From Streptomyces sp. NBC_00285 (GTDB lineage Bacteria > Actinomycetota > Actinomycetes > Streptomycetales > Streptomycetaceae): a stretch of DNA of 64,000 nucleotides. A model generated the notes under the pieces. That model was not told the DNA's origin. It ran no database searches and worked only from the letters and a program-made list of their open reading frames with translations. Position numbers and translations under genes: made by a program. The stretch spans positions 1,922,001 through 1,986,000 of the forward strand of contig NZ_CP108055.1 of NCBI RefSeq assembly GCF_036174265.1, written 5' to 3'. Shown here one piece after another: positions 18,246 to 27,861 of this stretch (within the stretch, counting starts at the first letter, position 1; every line of letters starts with the position of its first letter).

Positions 18246-21211
18246 CGACCGTCCCCCTCTGTCGTTCGTTGTGGTGCTGTGCCGCCGGACACGTCGTCGT
18301 CCTCGGCGTTCTCCTCGCGGCCGCGCTGCCAGCCGCGCTGGAGCGAGGCCATGCGGCTGCGTACCTCGTCGGCGTCCCGCTCGGCGGGCCCCGACTGGTT
18401 CTGGGGGCGTCGCACAGGGCTCTGCTTCAGTTGTGGGGCCAGGTTGGCCTGCCGTACGCGGCGGGGCAACGGGGCGCTGCCGGAAGCCGTGTCCTGCGGC
18501 GGTCTGCCCGAGCCGGACGCTGCGGCGGTGCCGCGGGTGGACTCGGTCGAACCGGCCCTCCCGAGAACGCCCGGCGCGGAGCCGACCGTGCCGAGAGCCG
18601 GTGCTGCCGAACCCGGTGCGCCGGTGACACCTGTGGCGGAGTCGTCCGGCGCCGGACCGCTCGACGCGATCTCGGCTCGCCTGGTGCGCCGGGGCAGGAC
18701 GGGGGAAACGGCCGCTCCGCCCGGTTCACGGCCCGGGGACGCCGAGGAGGCCGGAGCCTGCGTCGTCTCGTCGAGGCGGTCGGCGACGCCAGTGCCCCGG
18801 CGCAGAGCCGCGGCGCGACGGCGGCTGGGCAGCGTCGGGGGCTCGGAGCGCGAAGGGCCCGGAGAAGTCGTGGGATTGGGCTGCGGCCGGGACCCGCCCG
18901 GGCCGATCGCCGGTGGCTCGTCCGTCTCCACGCGTCCCGGCCGTGTGTCGGTGACCGGGCGCCCGTGGGAGCTGACCAGCTTGGGCGTACGCAGCCGAGG
19001 CAGCGGAACCGGGGCGTCGTCGCCGATACCGGCTCCGTCGGTGCCCGGACCGTCGTCGTCGACCTCGGCCAGGGAGCGGCGCGGGTGGAACAGTCCGCCG
19101 CGCTCGCTGTCCTCGGAGTCGAGCGCGCCCGGGAAGTCGTTCAGGGCGTCCAGGTCGACAGGGGCCTCCAGTTCGACCGGCCCGTTCAGGATCGCAGGTG
19201 CCTTGCCCGGCAGCTGGGGCGGTCCCTGGGCGAGCATGACCCGCCTGGACTCCGCCGGTGCGACCTCCTTCGGCGGTTGGGGGCGGTCGAGACGGAAGCC
19301 GATGCCGTTGGTGTCCGGAATGTCGTCGGTCAGCAGCGCGTCGGGGATGAAGACGACAGCGGTGGTGCCGCCGTACGGCGAAGGCTGGAGCGAGACCCGG
19401 ACGTTCTGGCGCTGCGCGAGCCGGCTGACCACGAACAGGCCCAGCCGGTCGGTGTCGGACAGCTCGAACTCCGGTGTCTCGGCGAGCCGGAGGTTGGCGT
19501 CCAGCAGCGCGTCGGCGGCCATGCCGAGTCCGCGGTCGTGGATCTCCAGGGTGAAGCCGTTGGCGACGCGCTCACCCAGGACCTGCACGGCGGTGTGCGG
19601 CGGGGAGAACACGGTGGCGTTCTCCAGGAGTTCGGCCACGAGGTGCGTGAGGTCCGCGACGGCCGGTCCGGTCACGGCCACCCTGGGCAGCCGGCGGACC
19701 TCGATGCGTTCGTAGTCCTCGACCTCGGCGACGGCGGCGCGGACGACGTCCATCAGCTGGACGGGTTTGCGCCACTGCCGGGAAGGGGCTGCGCCGGAGA
19801 GGATGACCAGACCCTCGGCGTGCCGGCGCATGCGGGTGGTCAGATGGTCCAGGCGGAACAGGTCGGCCAGCTCGTCGGTGTCCTCGGTGCGGCGCTCCAT
19901 GGTGTCGAGGAGGGTGAGCTGCTTGTGGAGCAGGACCTGGCTGCGGCGGGCGAGGTTGACGAAGACCTCGGAGACACCGGCACGCAACTCGGCCTGCTTC
20001 ACGGCGGCTTCGACGGCAGCGCGCTGGAGGGTGTTGAGTGCCTGGCCGACCTCGCCCATCTCGTTCTTGTCGTACTCCAGGCGCGGGACCTCGGTCTCGA
20101 CGTCGACCTGCTCGCCCACGGAGAGGCGGCGCATCACGCTGGGCAGCCTTACGCCGGAAGCCTCGTGGGCCTCCAGGCGCAGCTGCCTCAGGTCGCGGAT
20201 GAGGCCGCGGCCGACCCGTACGGACAGCACCAGCGAGAAGAGCAGCGCGATCAGGCCGAGGACGCCCACACTGGCCGCTTTGAAGATGACGCCCATCGCG
20301 TCCGGGTGGACCCGGTCCTGAAGGCGGTCGCCTGCCTGGTCGTCGAGCTTGGCGAGGTCGGCGAGCACACTGCCCCCGGCGGCGTCCCAGCTCTTGGCGC
20401 TGACCTTGTTGAAGGTCCCGGCATCGGCGGAGGCGACGGCCTGCTCGGCCGAGCGCAGGGGAGCGGTGCCGGCGTTCTTCCAGAAGCTCTCATAGCGCTC
20501 CCGCTCCGCCGCCGGCAGTACCGCAAGGTTGATGTCGTACATCAGGGTGCGCTGCGCGACGAGGTCGGAGACGTCACGGATCTCGTTGTGGTCCAGCTTC
20601 CCCACCACCAGGGCGGAGCTGAGCAACGCGTCCTCGCGGGACAGCAGTTCACGGGCGCGGGTGATGTTCACCAGGGCGCGGGCCTGCTTGTCCAGCTCCA
20701 CGCTGTCGACTCCGTCGACGGTGGCGAGGAGGGCGTAGCAGGGGTCCACGAGCCGGTTGTACTGGTCGAGGGCCTGGAGGCGGGAGACAGTGCCCTCCTC
20801 CACGCTTCGGCGCAGCGAGTCGATGCCCGCGAACGCGTCCAGTACGGCGGTGAGCCGATCGTCGTCGTCCTGGTCCAGGCCGTCGCGGACATCGGGATCG
20901 TGCGCGTTGGTGCGGAACTTGGCGATGGCGTCGTCCGAGGCGTTCCGCGTGGTGCGCAGGGCGGACAGGGCATCCGACGCACGCGGGTCGGCGAGGTAGA
21001 CGAGCGTCTGGCGGCGTTCCTGCTGGAGCACGCGAACGGCGTCCTCGGTGGGATAACCGAGCTTCTCCGTGATGGTCGACACCTGGAAGAGCCGGGCGAC
21101 CTCACGTCCCGTCAGCACCGTGGTGAAGCCCCACACCGCGATCAGGGAGAGCAGCGGCACGAGAAGCAGCGCCACGATCTTCCGGCGGATCGACTTCCCG
21201 CGAAAGCGCAT
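18242..21211 (-). CDS. cvnA: conservon sensor histidine-kinase-like protein CvnA
   Basis: 989 aa. N-terminal membrane segment IVALLLVPLLSLIAVWGF, a long extracytoplasmic sensor of nitrate/nitrite-sensing type, a second membrane segment near residue 310 (VGVLGLIALLFSLVLSVRVG), a HAMP-like region, then an ATPase domain with N box ELLENAT, G1 DRGLGM and G2 RLGLFVVSRLA. No canonical phospho-acceptor H box is visible. A disordered, proline-rich tail of about 300 residues ends the protein. The ATG at 21211 gives the MRFRGKSIRRKIVALLL start common among CvnA proteins. Upstream in-frame sequence is probably untranslated leader. Confidence 0.92.
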   Translation of the reverse strand: MRFRGKSIRRKIVALLLVPLLSLIAVWGFTTVLTGREVARLFQVSTITEKLGYPTEDAVRVLQQERRQTLVYLADPRASDALSALRTTRNASDDAIAKFRTNAHDPDVRDGLDQDDDDRLTAVLDAFAGIDSLRRSVEEGTVSRLQALDQYNRLVDPCYALLATVDGVDSVELDKQARALVNITRARELLSREDALLSSALVVGKLDHNEIRDVSDLVAQRTLMYDINLAVLPAAERERYESFWKNAGTAPLRSAEQAVASADAGTFNKVSAKSWDAAGGSVLADLAKLDDQAGDRLQDRVHPDAMGVIFKAASVGVLGLIALLFSLVLSVRVGRGLIRDLRQLRLEAHEASGVRLPSVMRRLSVGEQVDVETEVPRLEYDKNEMGEVGQALNTLQRAAVEAAVKQAELRAGVSEVFVNLARRSQVLLHKQLTLLDTMERRTEDTDELADLFRLDHLTTRMRRHAEGLVILSGAAPSRQWRKPVQLMDVVRAAVAEVEDYERIEVRRLPRVAVTGPAVADLTHLVAELLENATVFSPPHTAVQVLGERVANGFTLEIHDRGLGMAADALLDANLRLAETPEFELSDTDRLGLFVVSRLAQRQNVRVSLQPSPYGGTTAVVFIPDALLTDDIPDTNGIGFRLDRPQPPKEVAPAESRRVMLAQGPPQLPGKAPAILNGPVELEAPVDLDALNDFPGALDSEDSERGGLFHPRRSLAEVDDDGPGTDGAGIGDDAPVPLPRLRTPKLVSSHGRPVTDTRPGRVETDEPPAIGPGGSRPQPNPTTSPGPSRSEPPTLPSRRRAAALRRGTGVADRLDETTQAPASSASPGREPGGAAVSPVLPRRTRRAEIASSGPAPDDSATGVTGAPGSAAPALGTVGSAPGVLGRAGSTESTRGTAAASGSGRPPQDTASGSAPLPRRVRQANLAPQLKQSPVRRPQNQSGPAERDADEVRSRMASLQRGWQRGREENAEDDDVSGGTAPQRTTEGDGR

Positions 21212-21641
21212 GGCCTCCCCCAGCTCGACCCCCGTCGGCCGGGGGTACACATGTACGTCAACAAACGGCGCGAGCCTACTACTGACGCACACGTAACTCG
21301 AAGTTCCATCCGGAACACTAACTTCCGCACCAGCACCGGGACATGTGGAGGTGTCCGGCCATTGCGGGAGATTGCCTCCTGTGATGAGGCAGTCCATGTC
21401 GCACCGGAACCGATCGACCAGGGCCATTGATTGGCTGGATTTTTTCGTTTTTTTGACGTTGCGAGGGAATCTTGTAGGGGTTCTGTACGTAGTTCTCTTC
21501 GGGAAATGGCGGTGGATTCGGCCACAGGAGCCGCATCTGCAACTGGGCGGCGTAAAGCAGCGCAAGCCGGGCAGCCACCTTGAAGCCCGGTTCACGGGCA
21601 TCGGGGCAAGGGATCTGCCGGCGGTGGGGAGTGACACGGTG
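21212..21641. other. 430-bp divergent intergenic region
   Basis: This separates cvnA from a divergent membrane-protein gene. It includes the most AT-rich patch in the region (about 21425-21515, with TTTTTTCGTTTTTTTGACG), which probably holds promoters for one or both genes. TTGACG at 21455-21460 could be a plus-strand -35. The long open frames crossing it do not look coding. Confidence 0.45.
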
Positions 21642-22181
21642 ATGGGCACGGCGGCACGACAGGAGGCGCCGGAAGACGGCGCGGGTACGGCGCGTTCGAG
21701 GGTACCCAGGCGTCGCGAGGCGCCGGTTCACGGTGTTCCGGCAGCGACGGACAGGCCAATGAGGCGCGATGCGGTCCGGGAGGAGTCGTACCGGCCATTG
21801 TGGGTCGAGGAGCCCGCGCGCAGGCGCCGGCTGCCGGACCCGGTGCGGACCTCCGCGGTGCGGGCGGTGATCATCATCGCCGTGACCCTGCTTCAGGCGA
21901 TGGTGGCCTTCCTGTGCACGCTGGCCGGTTCCTGGCTGGCGTTCCCGATGGTGGTGAGCAGCGTGGCCAGCACCGTGGTGGCCACCTGGGGCGCGCTGGA
22001 CGTGTGGGTGACCCGCCAGGTGTGGAACCAGCGGCACGGCGTGGTGTCGACCCCCAGCAGCACGGCGCGCGCGCTGCGGCGCGAGCGGCGCAAGGCCCGG
22101 CGGCAGGTGCGGGCCACCGAGCGGACCCAGGAGCGGATACGGCGCCAGGGCGGCGGCACGGGGCAGTTGTCGCACCCCTGA
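21642..22181 (+). CDS. small membrane protein with two transmembrane segments
   Basis: About 179 aa. A disordered, charged N-terminus is followed by two closely spaced membrane segments (VIIIAVTLLQAMVAFLCTLA and WLAFPMVVSSVASTVVATWG) and a basic C-terminal tail (ALRRERRKARRQVR). The start is uncertain: ATG 21642, GTG 21639, or ATG 21759, which would begin MRRDAVREESYRPL. No family name can be given. It is convergent with the SMC-like operon and divergent from the conservon. Confidence 0.7.
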   Translation: MGTAARQEAPEDGAGTARSRVPRRREAPVHGVPAATDRPMRRDAVREESYRPLWVEEPARRRRLPDPVRTSAVRAVIIIAVTLLQAMVAFLCTLAGSWLAFPMVVSSVASTVVATWGALDVWVTRQVWNQRHGVVSTPSSTARALRRERRKARRQVRATERTQERIRRQGGGTGQLSHP

Positions 22182-22251
22182 GTCCGGGCGGGCGCGAACG
22201 CTCGCCCGGGCTCCGTGGCACGGGGCCCGGGCCACCGCGGCCCCGTGCCCC

Positions 22252-25200
22252 TTACGGAGTGACAGGAGCGACGGGTGCCGGGCGTTTGAACATGCGGGTC
22301 GCCGTGATCTCGCTGTGTCCCACCTCGCCCGCCTGGGGCTGTTGAGGCAGGCCCGGGCGGAGGTGTTCCTCCACGCTGATGTATTTCAGGCCGGCCCTGA
22401 GGTCCGCGTCGTTCCGCAGCCGGATGACCAGGGGGAACTCCGCGAGTGCCGTCGTGTCGAACAGGCCGGTGGTGTAGAGGAGCTGGACGCCCAGGGCGTC
22501 CGAGACCGCACGCTGGAGCTCCAGCAGATACGTCGCGTTGGCGCGCCCGATCGGGTTGTCCAGGAACAGCGTGCCGGCGTGCCGGTGCTTGTCCCTGCCC
22601 CGGTCGTTGGAACGCAGAGCGGCCATCGTGCAGTACAGGGCAATGGCCGCGGTGAGCAACTGGCCGCCGGAGAACACGTCGCCCATCTGCCCGACGGGCA
22701 CGCGCTCCGCACGCAGCACGGCGTCGGGCTTGAGGATCTCGACGGCCACGCCCTTGGGCTGGAGCGCGGCCGCAACTCCCCGCAACAGCAGGGACATCCC
22801 GTCGCGCCGCAGGTCGGAGTTCTTCTTCACGGCTGCCCGCGTCGCCTCGTCGACGACCTCGCCGAGCCGCTCGGTCAGCGTGGCCTGGTCGGGTTCCTCG
22901 AAGCGGATCCGCAGGAACTCCTGCCCGGACCACTCCCCCAGCCCCTCGGGCAGCCGGGACAGCCGCTGGGCGGACCTGAGCGTGGCGAGGGCGGACTCCA
23001 CGAGCCCCCGCAGCCGGTCCACGATCGAGTCCCGGTTCCGCTCCAGCTGCACCAACTCGTCGGTCAGCACCCGCAGTCGGGGCGCGAAGGCGTCCGCCCA
23101 CTTCTGCGCGTGCTCGGGCAGCGCGGACGCGGGCAGCTCCCGGATCTGCTGACGTGCGGGGGTACGGACCTGCTCGTAGCGCGTGGAGTTCGCGTGCCGG
23201 ACGAGCACGTCGCTCGCCTCGCGGACGGCGGACTCGGCGGCGGAGAGGTCGGCGGCGCAGCCGCGCAGCGAGCGGCGGGCGTCGGCGGCGGACTGCCGGG
23301 CCTCCTCGGGGCTGCCCGGGTAGGGCTCCGGCTCCTCCTGGTCCTCCTCCGCACCGTGCTCGCGCAGCAGGTCGCGGAGCATCGCGGCGATCTCGTCGAA
23401 ACCGCTCGCCGCGTCCTCGGCGGCCCGGTGGGAGCCGAGCAGTTCCGCGTGCGCCTGCCCGGCCTGGGCCAAAGACTCGGTGCGGGACGCCAGTTCGGCG
23501 GTGGCCGTGCGCAGCAGCGCCTGCGCGTGCTCGGCGTCGCGGGGCTCCGACTCGTCCGGCAGCTCGGTGTGCACCTCGCCGTCCTCGGGCGCGAGCCGCT
23601 CGGTCTCGCCGCGCAGCCGGCCGAGCTGCTCGCTCGCGGTCGACATGCGGGCCTCCAGGAGCTGAACCAACTCCTCCGCCCGGGCGGCGGCGGCCTGCCG
23701 GGAGGGCCCGTCGGAGCCCTCGGTGGACTGGAGAAGCTGCTCCGCGCGTGTGCGGACCTTGTTGCTCAGCCGGTCCAGCTCGGCCAGGGACCCGCTCTCG
23801 TCGCTCTCCGCGCGGGCCTGCTCGGCCCGCAGATCGGCGTCGACGCCCACCTTCTCGTACAGCTGAGAGGCGGCCCGGTAGGCCTCGCGGAGCGCGGGCA
23901 GGGACGCCCTGGACGGATCCGTCTCACTGTCCGGTACGTCGTCGGGGGCGCCCGCGATCTCGGCGCGCTCGGCACGCAGCGCACGGGCGGTGCGGCGGGC
24001 GTCGTCGGCTGCGCGCTGGGCACCGCGCCGGTCCTCGTCGGCGGCGCGGGCGCGCTCCAGACAGGTCTGGGCGCGGGCCTCCGACTCGCCTGCCTCGTCG
24101 GCGAGTTCGCGCAGCTTGACCTGCCAGCCGGCCCGCTCGCGCAGCCGGAAGGCGAGCCCTGCCAGGGCGTCGGCGGCACGCCGGGTCTTCTGAGCGGCCT
24201 CCTGCCGCTCGTCGCGCATCCGGGCGGCTTCGCCGGCGACCTCGTCGGCCTCGGCACGCACGGCGCGCGCCTCGGTCAGCTCGGCCTCCGCCTCCTCGGC
24301 GAACACGCGCGTGTCGTGGGCGGTCCGGGCCAGCTCGACGAGCCGGCCGGCCGGACAGCCGGTGCGCCAGGAGGCGAGCCGGGCGGTCAGCTCGCGGTCC
24401 TTGCCGAGCCGGGAAGCGAGCGACCGGATCTCCTCGTCGCGCTCACCCGCCCGCGCCCGCAGCGCCTGGCGTTCCTCGTCGGCGGCGTGCTCGTCGTGCA
24501 TGGCCGGGTTCGGCGGTACGAGGAAGACGTCCGTGCTGGGTGAATCGGTCGCCGGAGTCGGCGCGAGCAGCGCGGCGGCCGTACCGACGGCGACGGCCGA
24601 CCGTGGGAGCAGTGCCGCGTCGTTCAAGGCCTCGCGGGCACGAGCGTGTGTGGCGGGGTCGGTGATGATCACGCCGTCGACCAGTTCGGGCCGCGCGGCC
24701 AGCACACGCGCGTGGTCCGCGGGGTCGACGGCCTGGGCGAGATAGCGCCAGCCGGGCAGCGCGGGGATGCCGTTCTCGCCGAGGAACTCGACGGTGGCCA
24801 GTACGTCCGGCCCCGGAGGCAGCAGCCCGCCGTCACCGAGCGCGCCGAGGATCCGCGCATCGTCGGCGGCGGTCGTACGCAGCTCGAACAGCTGGCGTTC
24901 GGCGGAGGAGACGGAGCCGTCGAGCAGTTCACGGAGTTCGTCGGCGAAGCGGTCGAGGTCCTCGGGGGTGAGCGTCCCGTCGTCGGCCGAACCTCCGTAC
25001 GGGTCCGCGTCGGCCTTCTTCGCTCCCGTGGCCCCCGCGCGCGGCCCCGGCACTCCCCCGCGGGACCCGGTCAGGCTCAGCAGCTCCGCGAGCCGCTCCT
25101 CGCCCGCCAGGCCCTCGGCGAGTCGGCGTTCGGCCTCGTAGGACCGCTCGGCCGCCGTGGCCGCGTCCTCCGCGCGAGCTGCTGTGAGCTCCGCGCGGGA

Positions 25201-26910
25201 CTCGGTGGAGGCGGCCTCGCGCGCATGCTCGGCGGCCCGGCTCGACGCCTCGCGGGCAGTGTCCCAAGCGGCCACCGCTGTCTTCTCGGCGTCGCTCGCG
25301 GCGAGGGCGGCGCGGGCGGGGTCGGCGTCGGGTGCGGTGTCGTCGAGCCAGCCCGCGCGGACCGCCTCCGCGGTTTCCTGCTCGACCTCGCTCAGACGCT
25401 GGCGCAGGTGTCCGACCTCGCTGCGGGCGCGCTGTGCCTCGGTGGCGGCAGAGGTGGCGTCCCGGTGGGCCGACTCGCCGACCTCCTGGAGGGCGGCGGA
25501 CCGCTCCTCCCCTTCGTTGGCGAGGTTCTCCGCGCCCTCGGCGGCCGTGTGCAGGGCCCGGACCAGATCGGCGGCGGCCTTGGTGCGGGCGGCGAGCGCG
25601 GGGGCCGCGTCCCGCTCGGCCACCTGGATGGCGGCGGCCACGCGCGTGACTCGGTCGGCGGCGGCCCGGTGGCGCAGTACGGTCTCGGCGGCCTGCCAGG
25701 CGGAGTGCAGGGTGCGCGCCTCGGCGAGCTCGCGCTTCTGGGCGGCGGCCGACTTCTCGGCGGCAGCGAGCGCCAGGGAGGCGTGCCGGTAGGCGAGTTC
25801 GGCGGCGATCAGCGCACTGCGCTCGCGGCCCGCCTCGGCGTGGGTGACGGCGTACGCGGCGGCGGTGACCCGCTGGGCCAGGTCTCCGGCCCGCACGCGC
25901 TCCTGGACGCCCCGCGCGGACAGCCGTCGGGCCAGCGCACGCGTACGGCGTTCGGCGCCCGTGTGGATGTCACGTGCGCGTGAGCGTGCCTCGGCGGCCT
26001 CGACGATCCGCCCCAGCAGATCCGCCGAGCCGGCGGTGAAGTCCCGTTCGGCGATCAGTTCGGCGCGCCGACCCAGTTTGTTGCCGAAACCGCCGACCAG
26101 GTCGGCGAGTCCGTCGGTGTCTCGGGTGTCGGTGACGGCCCGCAGCAGCAGATCGGTGAAGTCGGAGTCCTTCTTCACCGCGAAGAGGCCGGCGGCCTCA
26201 CCCTCGTCGGCGTTCATCTCCCGCTGGTAGCGGAAGAGTTCCGGGTCCAGGCCGAGCTCGCCCAGGTGCTCGATCCACCGGTCGTGGATCTCCTCCCAGT
26301 GCGCCTCCAGGTGCGGATATGCCTTGCCCGACTCGGTGATGGCGTCCCGGAAACCCTTCATGGTGCGACGGCGGCCCTGCGCGGCCGACTGGCCCTCGGC
26401 GGGCCGGCGTACGCCCGTGGACTCGGCGACGGGCAGGTTGTCGAGGCTGAGTCCCGGACCGGGACGGAACGAGTACCAGGCCTCGGCGAACTTCCGTGGG
26501 TCGTTGGAGACCTGGCGCCCCCGCCACTCGCTCACCTTGCCGACGACGACGCACTCGCCGGTGAGGGTGTGCTGCCACTCCAGGGCCACATGCCCGCAGT
26601 CGTCGGCGAGCAGGAACTTCCTGAGCACGCCGGAGCTGGCGCCGCCGAGGGTGTTCCGGTGGCCGGGCAGCATCACCGAGAAGATCAGTTTGAGCAGGAC
26701 GGACTTGCCGCCGCCGTTCTCCAGGAAGAGCACTCCGGCCGGTGCGGGCCGGCGCGGCGGGCCGACGGGTTCGTCCTCGAAGAACTCCGCCTGGGTGGGC
26801 GCGGGGTCGGGCACGACGGCGCCCACACCCCGCAGGTCGAGCACGGTGTCGGCGTAGCGCGCACCGGCGGGACCGATGGAGTAGAGGCGGACCCTGGACA
26901 GTTCGTACAT
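22252..26910 (-). CDS. giant SMC-like coiled-coil ATPase (MukB/MksB-like)
   Basis: 1552 aa. The N-terminus has a Walker A, LENGGGKSVLLKL, at about residue 70. A very long Ala/Glu/Arg-rich coiled coil with a hinge-like break follows. The C-terminus has an ABC signature, DVFSGGQLLTAAIAL, and Walker B TLFLDNPIG. The residue after the Walker B Asp is Asn where the catalytic Glu normally sits. Size and architecture match MukB/MksB/JetC rather than canonical SMC. It is the last gene of a three-gene operon with 31- and 37-bp gaps. A chromosome-organising or plasmid-restricting role is inferred only. Confidence 0.85.
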   Translation of the reverse strand: MYELSRVRLYSIGPAGARYADTVLDLRGVGAVVPDPAPTQAEFFEDEPVGPPRRPAPAGVLFLENGGGKSVLLKLIFSVMLPGHRNTLGGASSGVLRKFLLADDCGHVALEWQHTLTGECVVVGKVSEWRGRQVSNDPRKFAEAWYSFRPGPGLSLDNLPVAESTGVRRPAEGQSAAQGRRRTMKGFRDAITESGKAYPHLEAHWEEIHDRWIEHLGELGLDPELFRYQREMNADEGEAAGLFAVKKDSDFTDLLLRAVTDTRDTDGLADLVGGFGNKLGRRAELIAERDFTAGSADLLGRIVEAAEARSRARDIHTGAERRTRALARRLSARGVQERVRAGDLAQRVTAAAYAVTHAEAGRERSALIAAELAYRHASLALAAAEKSAAAQKRELAEARTLHSAWQAAETVLRHRAAADRVTRVAAAIQVAERDAAPALAARTKAAADLVRALHTAAEGAENLANEGEERSAALQEVGESAHRDATSAATEAQRARSEVGHLRQRLSEVEQETAEAVRAGWLDDTAPDADPARAALAASDAEKTAVAAWDTAREASSRAAEHAREAASTESRAELTAARAEDAATAAERSYEAERRLAEGLAGEERLAELLSLTGSRGGVPGPRAGATGAKKADADPYGGSADDGTLTPEDLDRFADELRELLDGSVSSAERQLFELRTTAADDARILGALGDGGLLPPGPDVLATVEFLGENGIPALPGWRYLAQAVDPADHARVLAARPELVDGVIITDPATHARAREALNDAALLPRSAVAVGTAAALLAPTPATDSPSTDVFLVPPNPAMHDEHAADEERQALRARAGERDEEIRSLASRLGKDRELTARLASWRTGCPAGRLVELARTAHDTRVFAEEAEAELTEARAVRAEADEVAGEAARMRDERQEAAQKTRRAADALAGLAFRLRERAGWQVKLRELADEAGESEARAQTCLERARAADEDRRGAQRAADDARRTARALRAERAEIAGAPDDVPDSETDPSRASLPALREAYRAASQLYEKVGVDADLRAEQARAESDESGSLAELDRLSNKVRTRAEQLLQSTEGSDGPSRQAAAARAEELVQLLEARMSTASEQLGRLRGETERLAPEDGEVHTELPDESEPRDAEHAQALLRTATAELASRTESLAQAGQAHAELLGSHRAAEDAASGFDEIAAMLRDLLREHGAEEDQEEPEPYPGSPEEARQSAADARRSLRGCAADLSAAESAVREASDVLVRHANSTRYEQVRTPARQQIRELPASALPEHAQKWADAFAPRLRVLTDELVQLERNRDSIVDRLRGLVESALATLRSAQRLSRLPEGLGEWSGQEFLRIRFEEPDQATLTERLGEVVDEATRAAVKKNSDLRRDGMSLLLRGVAAALQPKGVAVEILKPDAVLRAERVPVGQMGDVFSGGQLLTAAIALYCTMAALRSNDRGRDKHRHAGTLFLDNPIGRANATYLLELQRAVSDALGVQLLYTTGLFDTTALAEFPLVIRLRNDADLRAGLKYISVEEHLRPGLPQQPQAGEVGHSEITATRMFKRPAPVAPVTP

Positions 26911-26947
26911 GGCGGACTCTCGTAAGTCTTCGGCAGATCGGGAAGGT

Positions 26948-27826
26948 TCAGGAGTGGAACGGCAGACCGGCATCGGCCGCCAGTTCCAGGTCGTCTGCGT
27001 CTGCGGCGGGCAGCAGCGTCGGCGTGCCGTCGGTGACCGGGACGACACCCAGTTCGAGGAGTTCGGCCATGGCGGCGCTGCCGGCCGTGTCGCGCACCTG
27101 GAGCTGGTAACGAGCCGTGGTCCGGTAGGTACCGCCGTTGTCGTCCCCGGTCCGCTGGAGGAACCCGGAGTCGGTGAGGAAGGCGGCGGCCTTGCCCACG
27201 ATGCCGGTCGTGGACCCGGCGAGCCGGCGCGCGTCCTTGGTCGCTCCGGCCGCGCTGCGTCTCGCCCAGATCCGCCAGGCCGCCTCGAGGCCGGGCGCGT
27301 CGGTGACCGGGTCGGTGTTCTCGCCGACCTCCTCGGCCCGCTCCTCCAGGCGCCGGCATGCCTGGCGTACGAAGGCGTCGACGCCGTTGACCGAGACACG
27401 CCCGATGTATCCGTCGTCGGCCAGGTCCTCGGGCCGCGGGAACGCCATGGCGGCGACGGCGAGATGGGCCAGTCCGTGCAGGAACCGGTCGCCGCCGTCC
27501 GCTGACGTGCGCCGCGCGTAGTCCCCCATCCGGACGGCGAACACGGAGTCCTCGGCGGCGGTCACGGCCATCCCCGCGCGCGGGGACACTTCGAGGACCA
27601 CCAGGCCGAGTCCGGCGGCGACGGCGTCGGCGAGCCGCGCGAACGGCGGATCCTCCCGGTAGCGCCGCAGCAGGTCGGCGTACTCCTGGTCACGCGCGGG
27701 CTGCAGCTTGGGCTGCAGCCCGAAGGCGACGAGCCGAGCGGCGTCGGCGGCATCGGCGGGGGTGACGGCGGCGGGCGCCGGCGGGGTCGGGGCCTCCGCG
27801 TCGCTCCACTCGACTTGCTCACTCAC
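26948..27826 (-). CDS. MksE-like partner of the SMC-like ATPase (hypothetical)
   Basis: 292 aa, GTG start at 27826 with AAGGAG eight bases upstream. The N-terminal 30 residues are Pro/Ala-rich. The rest looks like an alpha/beta, winged-helix-rich protein (for example AAAFLTDSGFLQRTGDDNGG then TYRTTARYQLQVRD). No direct sequence signature identifies it. Size, gene order and winged-helix character suggest an MksE/JetB-like subunit that bridges kleisin and ATPase. It begins right after a 12-codon relay ORF. Confidence 0.6.
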   Translation of the reverse strand: MSEQVEWSDAEAPTPPAPAAVTPADAADAARLVAFGLQPKLQPARDQEYADLLRRYREDPPFARLADAVAAGLGLVVLEVSPRAGMAVTAAEDSVFAVRMGDYARRTSADGGDRFLHGLAHLAVAAMAFPRPEDLADDGYIGRVSVNGVDAFVRQACRRLEERAEEVGENTDPVTDAPGLEAAWRIWARRSAAGATKDARRLAGSTTGIVGKAAAFLTDSGFLQRTGDDNGGTYRTTARYQLQVRDTAGSAAMAELLELGVVPVTDGTPTLLPAADADDLELAADAGLPFHS

Positions 27827-27861
27827 GGCTTGGGCTCCTTGTCACGCTCGTGCTCACTCAT
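27823..27861 (-). CDS. 12-codon relay mini-ORF between the first two genes of the SMC-like operon
   Basis: ATG at 27861 overlaps the stop codon of the upstream gene (ATGA), and its own TGA overlaps the GTG start of the downstream gene (GTGA). The peptide would be MSEHERDKEPKP. The Shine-Dalgarno of the downstream gene (AAGGAG) lies inside it. The arrangement is ideal for ribosomes to pass from one gene to the next. The peptide itself probably has no function. Confidence 0.45.
   Translation of the reverse strand: MSEHERDKEPKP

Noticed and set aside
16128..21211. Cytochrome P450 (cvnE) as a fifth conservon gene
   Set aside because: Some conservons end in a P450 gene, but cvnD here is followed directly by the terminator and convergent glpK.
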